Positions 59,894 to 64,000 of a DNA stretch of 64,000 nucleotides are shown piece after piece. The translations under genes and the position numbers were made by a program. The stretch's first letter is position 1; the number at the start of each line of letters is the position of its first letter. Source of the stretch: Paludibacteraceae bacterium (GTDB lineage Bacteria; Bacteroidota; Bacteroidia; Bacteroidales; Paludibacteraceae); assembly GCA_017447875.1 (NCBI GenBank), contig JAFSMP010000040.1, forward strand, positions 62,001-126,000, given 5' to 3'. Under the pieces are notes generated by a model that ran no database searches, was not told the DNA's origin, and worked only from the letters and a program-made list of their open reading frames with translations.

Positions 59894-61237
59894 ATGACAA
59901 AAAAATTTTATATTGAGACATACGGATGCCAAATGAACGTTGCGGACAGCGAAGTGGTGGCGGCTATCCTCCAAACCACTGATGCCGAGTTGACCGAGAA
60001 ATGGGAAGAGGCAGACATCATCCTGCTGAACACCTGTTCCATCCGTGACAACGCCGAGCAGAAGGTCGGTGCCCGTCTTCGTGAGTTAAAGGCGCACCTG
60101 CGAAATCATAAATCACAAATCACAAATCACAAATATCACTCCGATAATCCACGAGTGATTATCGGAGTGATTGGCTGTATGGCGGAACGTATGGGTCAGG
60201 AATTGATCGATGAGTACGATGTGGATTTTGTGGCAGGACCGGATGCATACCTCGATATCCCGAATCTGTTGGCGCAATGCGAGCAGGGACACAAGGCGAT
60301 GAACGTGCAACTCAGTACCACGGAGACCTATCGTCAGATCATCCCGTCCCGTATCGGTCGCTCCATCAGCGGTTTTGTCTCTATCATGCGCGGATGTAAT
60401 AACTTCTGCTCCTACTGCGTCGTACCTTACACCCGTGGTCGCGAGCGGAGTAGGGACGTAGAGTCTATCCTCAATGAGGTACGCGACCTGCAAGCCAAGG
60501 GATACAAGGAAGTGACCCTCCTCGGCCAAAACGTCAACTCCTATCATTTTGAGGATATCGACTTTGCCGACCTATTAGAGATCGTTGCTGATGCCGTACC
60601 CGATATGCGTATCCGCTTCACGACGAGTCATCCGAAAGATATGAGTGATAAGACGCTTGAAGCCATCAGCCGGCATAAGAACCTGTGTAAATTTATCCAT
60701 CTGGCGGTGCAGTCGGGTTCGAACCACATCCTCAAACTCATGAACCGTAAGTACACGCGGGAGTGGTACCTGGACCGCATCGCGGCTATCCGGCGTATCC
60801 TACCCACCGCTGCCATCAGTACCGATATCTTCTGCGGTTTTCACGATGAGACACTCGAAGATCACGCGCAGACCTTGAGCCTGATGCGCGAAGTGGGTTT
60901 TGACTCGGCGTTTATGTTCAAGTACTCCGAGCGTCCCGGTACGTACGCGCAGAAGCACCTTCCGGACAATATCCCCGAAGAAGAGAAGATACGGCGTCTG
61001 AACGAGATCATCGCGTTGCAGACACAGTTGTCGCTTGAGTCCAACCAACGGGAGATCGGCAAGACGGTAGAGGTGCTCGTAGAAGGCTTCTCCAAACGCA
61101 GTCATGACGACATGTACGGACGTACGGAGCAGTACAAGACGGTGGTCTTTCCGCGTACCGACCAGAAGATAGGAGACCTCGTGCAAGTACGTGTTTTGGA
61201 AGCCTCTGCAGCTACTTTACGAGGAGAAATCGTGTAA
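59894..61237 (+). CDS. miaB: tRNA-2-methylthio-N6-dimethylallyladenosine synthase MiaB, 447 aa
   Basis: Radical SAM methylthiotransferase making ms2i6A37. UPF0004 domain with C12, C48 and C95 for the auxiliary cluster ('TYGCQMNVADSE', 'LLNTCSIRDNAEQKV', 'VIGCMAER'); radical SAM Cys at 168, 172, 175 ('RGCNNFCSYCVVPYTRGRERSR'); C-terminal TRAM domain (about 380-447). Between the second and third cluster Cys a heptamer array adds about 11 residues (70-80), lengthening a loop that is short in relatives. No promoter of the usual type was seen on this strand. Confidence 0.93.
   Translation: MTKKFYIETYGCQMNVADSEVVAAILQTTDAELTEKWEEADIILLNTCSIRDNAEQKVGARLRELKAHLRNHKSQITNHKYHSDNPRVIIGVIGCMAERMGQELIDEYDVDFVAGPDAYLDIPNLLAQCEQGHKAMNVQLSTTETYRQIIPSRIGRSISGFVSIMRGCNNFCSYCVVPYTRGRERSRDVESILNEVRDLQAKGYKEVTLLGQNVNSYHFEDIDFADLLEIVADAVPDMRIRFTTSHPKDMSDKTLEAISRHKNLCKFIHLAVQSGSNHILKLMNRKYTREWYLDRIAAIRRILPTAAISTDIFCGFHDETLEDHAQTLSLMREVGFDSAFMFKYSERPGTYAQKHLPDNIPEEEKIRRLNEIIALQTQLSLESNQREIGKTVEVLVEGFSKRSHDDMYGRTEQYKTVVFPRTDQKIGDLVQVRVLEASAATLRGEIV
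60103..60137. repeat. Heptamer array inside miaB (AAATCAC type, 5 units)
   Basis: Five 7-base units in frame, encoding part of a Lys/Asn/His-rich loop in the first MiaB domain. Confidence 0.9.
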
Positions 61238-61291
61238 AAGTACACGAAATACGTAAAAAAACAAGAATATTTGCATTTTTTTGCCAAAATA

Positions 61292-61323
61292 TTTGGCTAT
61301 ATCAAATAAAAGCAGTACCTTTG
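61292..61323 (+). promoter_or_regulatory. Promoter of the greA operon (extended conserved type)
   Basis: TTTG 61292-61295, 20 bases, TACCTTTG 61316-61323; shares the ATATCAAAnAAAAGCAG spacer with the hipBA, DUF4105 and tRNA-Pro promoters. Confidence 0.85.
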
Positions 61324-61369
61324 CACTGAAAACAAATAAATTTTCATAGTTAAGGTTTAGGTTTAATGG

Positions 61370-61402
61370 CGAAAGGAGGCTGTGAAGTTTCCTTTCGTTT
61401 TT
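61370..61402 (+). terminator. Terminator-like hairpin in the greA leader (possible attenuator)
   Basis: Perfect stem CGAAAGGA/TCCTTTCG followed by TTTTT, only about 45 bases after the expected transcript start. A second weak hairpin with TTATTTTTTT follows (61414-61434). A 12-codon frame (61366-61404) crosses the stem. Confidence 0.5.
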
Positions 61403-61434
61403 AAACAAAAAAGAGGCAAAAGCCTTATTTTTTT

Positions 61435-61533
61435 ATGACTGACGACACGAAAAATACCCTTCCGGACTTAACGGATTTGGAGGAAGTTCGCAAAGCTATC
61501 ATCGCGAACGAGATACTTAATAGAAAATATTAA
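61435..61533 (+). CDS. Small protein upstream of greA, 32 aa
   Basis: Frame MTDDTKNTLPDLTDLEEV... ending in 'RKAIIANEILNRKY'. The tail [IL]RKA[IV][IL]xxxIL[NK]R[KP][YF] is one I recall from many small Bacteroidales proteins. Twelve bases before the greA start. Function unknown; likely translated given the tail pattern. Confidence 0.6.
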   Translation: MTDDTKNTLPDLTDLEEVRKAIIANEILNRKY

Positions 61534-61545
61534 TACAACATATAT

Positions 61546-62016
61546 ATGGCAGTAACGTACATGACCGAAGAAGGTCTGCAAAAATTGAAAGACGAGCTCC
61601 AGCAACTGGAGACGGTGGAGCGCCCTCGTGTGATTGCCGCTATTGCGGAGGCACGTGAGAAGGGTGACCTGAGTGAGAACGCGGAATATGATGCCGCGAA
61701 AGAGGAACAAGGAATCTTAGAGAGTAAGATCGCGCATATTAAAGCCAAACTGGCTGAAGCGCGTGTGCTGGACACCAGCGATGTACAGACAGACGAGGTA
61801 CAGATCCTCACCAAAGTGCGCGTACGCGTGCTCAAGACCGGTAAGGAGAAGACCTATCAACTGGTGACCGAAGGAGAGGCGAACTCGCTGGAAGGTAAGA
61901 TCGCGGTGACCACCCCTATCGCCAAAGGACTGATGGGTAAACGCGTAGGCGATATCGCACAGGTACAAGTGCCCGCAGGATTGATGGAATACGAGATTTT
62001 GGAGATTTCATTATGA
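61546..62016 (+). CDS. greA: Transcription elongation factor GreA, 156 aa
   Basis: Standard length. N-terminal coiled coil with the acidic tip 'EAREKGDLSENAEYDAAKEEQ' (about 35-55) that reaches the RNA polymerase active site and stimulates transcript cleavage, and the C-terminal domain ('KTYQLVTEGEANSLEGKIAVTTPIAKGLMGKRVGD'). Overlaps the HIT gene by four bases. Confidence 0.95.
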   Translation: MAVTYMTEEGLQKLKDELQQLETVERPRVIAAIAEAREKGDLSENAEYDAAKEEQGILESKIAHIKAKLAEARVLDTSDVQTDEVQILTKVRVRVLKTGKEKTYQLVTEGEANSLEGKIAVTTPIAKGLMGKRVGDIAQVQVPAGLMEYEILEISL

Positions 62017-62420
62017 CAATTTTTACGAAAATCATCAAAGGCGAGATCCCGAGTTACAAAGTAGCCGAGGATGAGAAGAACTACGCCTTCCTGGATATCA
62101 ATCCACTGGTGAAGGGTCACACGCTGGTGATTCCTAAGTTGCCGGAACCCGAGAGCGATTACCTGTTCGACCTGACGGACGAGCAGTACGCCAGCCTGAT
62201 GGCATTCGCGAAGAAAGTAGCGAAAGGTCTGAAGGCTGCAACGGGTTGCAAGCGTGTCGGTGTAGCCGTGCTGGGTATGGAGGTGAACCATGTACATATT
62301 CACCTCGTCCCGATGAATTCGGAGAAAGATATGCTTTTCACCAACCCCAAACTATCCCTCCCGGCAGAGGAGATGGCGATCATCGCCAACTCGATAGCCG
62401 AGGCGGTTGAGAAAAACTAA
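62013..62420 (+). CDS. HIT-family nucleotide hydrolase, 135 aa
   Basis: Histidine triad 'HVHIHLVP' (93-100; three His at 93, 95, 97) and N-terminal '[40 protein letters not shown]'. HINT-type purine nucleoside phosphoramidase or AMP-lysine hydrolase is likely. Translationally coupled to greA. Its stop overlaps the convergent psuG stop. Confidence 0.92.
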   Translation: MTIFTKIIKGEIPSYKVAEDEKNYAFLDINPLVKGHTLVIPKLPEPESDYLFDLTDEQYASLMAFAKKVAKGLKAATGCKRVGVAVLGMEVNHVHIHLVPMNSEKDMLFTNPKLSLPAEEMAIIANSIAEAVEKN

Positions 62421-63325
62421 CACATTTTGGCTGCTGTCAAGGCAGCCAATTTTGCGTTATTAAGCACCAGTTGGATGTTCGCCGCAAGGCTGTCACCGCC
62501 GGTCAGGTCCTTCACTTTAGCCAATAAGAAAGGTGTGCATTGTTTTCCGTGCACGCCTTTTTTGTCGGCTTCGGCGAGTGCCTGTTCGATAGCGGCATTG
62601 ATGACGTCTGCCGGCATGGAGTACTCCTCCGGAATGGGGTTCGTCACGAGCATTCCGCCTTTCAGTCCGCAGTCCAGTTTCGCTTGGAAAGCTGCTGCCA
62701 GTTCTTCGGGCGTATCGATGCGATAATCCACACCGAAACCGCTGTGACGCGTATAGAATGCCGGTAACTCGTCCGTACCGTAACCGATGACCGGTACGCC
62801 TTTGGTCTCCAGGTACTCCAGCGTCAAGCCTAAGTCCAGGATCGACTTAGCCCCTGCGCAGATGACCATGACCGGTGTCTGCGCCAGTTCTTCAAGGTCA
62901 GCCGAGATGTCGAAAGTCTGCTGTGCTCCGCGATGTACACCACCGATACCACCGGTGGCAAACACCTTGATACCTGCCATCGCTGCGATGATCATCGTCG
63001 TGGTGACCGTCGTAGCGCCATCGGCCTTACGGGCGATCAGCACTGGCAAGTCGCGACGCGAAGCTTTGGTGACCTCTTGCCCTTTCTTACCCAGATACTC
63101 GATCTCTTCGGGCGTACAACCCGCCTTCAGTTGACCACCGATGATAGCGATCGTAGCCGGCACCGCACCGTTCTCACGGATGGTCTGCTCCACGCGCAAG
63201 GCGGTCTCCACGTTCTGTGGATACGGCATCCCGTGACTGATGATCGTCGACTCGAGCGCCACTACCGGCTTACCTTCTTTCAATGCTGCCTGAACCTCAG
63301 GCGATATAGATAGATACTTATTCAT
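62417..63325 (-). CDS. psuG: Pseudouridine-5'-phosphate glycosidase, 302 aa
   Basis: PsuG motifs: '[18 protein letters not shown]' (22-39), '[33 protein letters not shown]' (about 103-135), '[37 protein letters not shown]' and '[14 protein letters not shown]'. Breaks pseudouridine 5'-phosphate into uracil and ribose 5-phosphate. Overlaps the kinase gene upstream by four bases, giving a kinase-glycosidase pair for pseudouridine breakdown. Confidence 0.94.
   Translation of the reverse strand: MNKYLSISPEVQAALKEGKPVVALESTIISHGMPYPQNVETALRVEQTIRENGAVPATIAIIGGQLKAGCTPEEIEYLGKKGQEVTKASRRDLPVLIARKADGATTVTTTMIIAAMAGIKVFATGGIGGVHRGAQQTFDISADLEELAQTPVMVICAGAKSILDLGLTLEYLETKGVPVIGYGTDELPAFYTRHSGFGVDYRIDTPEELAAAFQAKLDCGLKGGMLVTNPIPEEYSMPADVINAAIEQALAEADKKGVHGKQCTPFLLAKVKDLTGGDSLAANIQLVLNNAKLAALTAAKMC
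62425..62454 (+). terminator. Terminator after the greA-HIT operon
   Basis: Stem TTGGCTGC/GCAGCCAA, 7-base loop, then TTTTG; located inside the 3' end of psuG. Confidence 0.7.
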
Positions 63326-64000
63326 AATAATATATTCGCAATATCCGGATTCACTGCTTTGGAACTCATCAGGGTGGCGCGTGCTGCCATCAGGCCGTAC
63401 TGGGCGGTTTGCGGGAAGTCGATGCCTTTGGCATGGGCGTACACCACGCCGGCTAAGAACGCGTCACCGGCACCGGTGGTGTTAACGATGTCACCCGGCA
63501 GAGTGGGGTATAACCATTCTTCCGCGGCATTCCGGCAATAGACGCCGTCCGGACCTAAGGTGATATATACATGGGCCACGCCGAGGTTCAATAATGCCTG
63601 TGCCGCTTCGGCATAGGTGGCGGTCTCGGTGACAGCCAGCGCTTCTTTGAGGTTCAGCTTGAGCGTATGCAGGTACGGTAACTTGCATTTGCGTAAGGCA
63701 TTAACCACCCTATGTGCCTTCGTCGAACTGACGCCGTCTATGAACAGCGGAGCCGTCACGTTCTCCATCAGCCAGCGGATCGAGTCTTCGGTCACGTTCG
63801 TATCGGCCACTACGTACTCCGACAGGTTGATCTCTCCGCTGCGTTTGGCGAGCCACTCCGGCGTGATCGAACGGATGGCTTCGGTATCTGCCACAGCGGC
63901 TATCATCTCTCCTCCGTGGTTATTCAGACACAGATAGACACCGGAACGCAGACTGCTCACCCGCTCCGACAGATGCACATCGATGCCTTGCTGCTTGCAG
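63322..64000 (-). CDS. psuK: PfkB-family sugar kinase, probably pseudouridine kinase (5' end outside window)
   Basis: The frame remains open to the window edge, so the N-terminus is missing. Contains '[24 protein letters not shown]', '[18 protein letters not shown]', the anion-hole and catalytic motif '[16 protein letters not shown]' and a C-terminal helix set. Partner of psuG by overlap; PsuK phosphorylates pseudouridine to the PsuG substrate. Gene name rests on this context. Confidence 0.82.
   Translation of the reverse strand, partial: CKQQGIDVHLSERVSSLRSGVYLCLNNHGGEMIAAVADTEAIRSITPEWLAKRSGEINLSEYVVADTNVTEDSIRWLMENVTAPLFIDGVSSTKAHRVVNALRKCKLPYLHTLKLNLKEALAVTETATYAEAAQALLNLGVAHVYITLGPDGVYCRNAAEEWLYPTLPGDIVNTTGAGDAFLAGVVYAHAKGIDFPQTAQYGLMAARATLMSSKAVNPDIANILL

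Noticed and set aside
60103-60137. Possible frameshift or assembly error in miaB
   Set aside because: The frame is uninterrupted and all cluster residues are present on both sides; the odd stretch is a heptamer array kept in frame.

Overview
The window looks like a chromosomal piece of a Bacteroidales bacterium, probably host-associated. Nearly every promoter I can see has the Bacteroidetes form TTTG (or CTTG), 20 bases, then TAnnTTTG, with almost no Shine-Dalgarno sites. The gene set fits: a type IX secretion (T9SS) lipoprotein of the PorW/SprE kind, a T9SS type A sorting domain, InlB-type repeats and DUF3737. I cannot name the genus; Paludibacteraceae or Prevotella-like gut or rumen lineages are guesses.

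Layout. 1-8400: end of a secreted protein, a small YIxPxxEV peptide, a REP-associated (RAYT) transposase bracketed by palindromes, two fibronectin-III secreted proteins and a free-standing sorting-domain-like protein. 8700-18850: BRO-like, DUF262-AlbA and DinD genes separated by copies of one signal-peptide leader; the last copy is fused to an 1860-residue surface protein. 19050-32540: AAA ATPase, two HipBA pairs, and between them an unusual gene set (DUF4105-like membrane protein, condensation-domain-like protein, PSD-family decarboxylase, acyl carrier protein, AbiEi-like regulator, AMP-forming ligase), then a four-helix/zinc-finger protein and a shortened DUF3737 protein. 32500-34600: two minus-strand genes including DUF3987, with palindromic repeats. 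35164-59618: a 3056-residue surface protein, then a run of secreted proteins, an outer-membrane barrel protein, tsaB and porW/sprE. 59700-64000: tRNA-Pro and housekeeping genes (miaB, greA, HIT, psuG and a PfkB kinase).

Two repeat families stand out. Short tandem heptamers or octamers (about 20 arrays) lie between genes and also inside reading frames, where they supply linkers, start codons, stop codons and even part of a signal peptide. Small perfect hairpins occur between genes and inside the RAYT and DUF3987 reading frames, resembling in style the palindromic elements known from Rickettsia genes.

Seven secreted proteins end in the same roughly 26-residue module, one ends in a classical T9SS domain, and T9SS machinery lies nearby, so much of the window appears devoted to surface display. 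The condensation-PSD-ACP-ligase set is the best candidate for an undescribed pathway, probably making an acylated amine or a modified lipid; this is inference.
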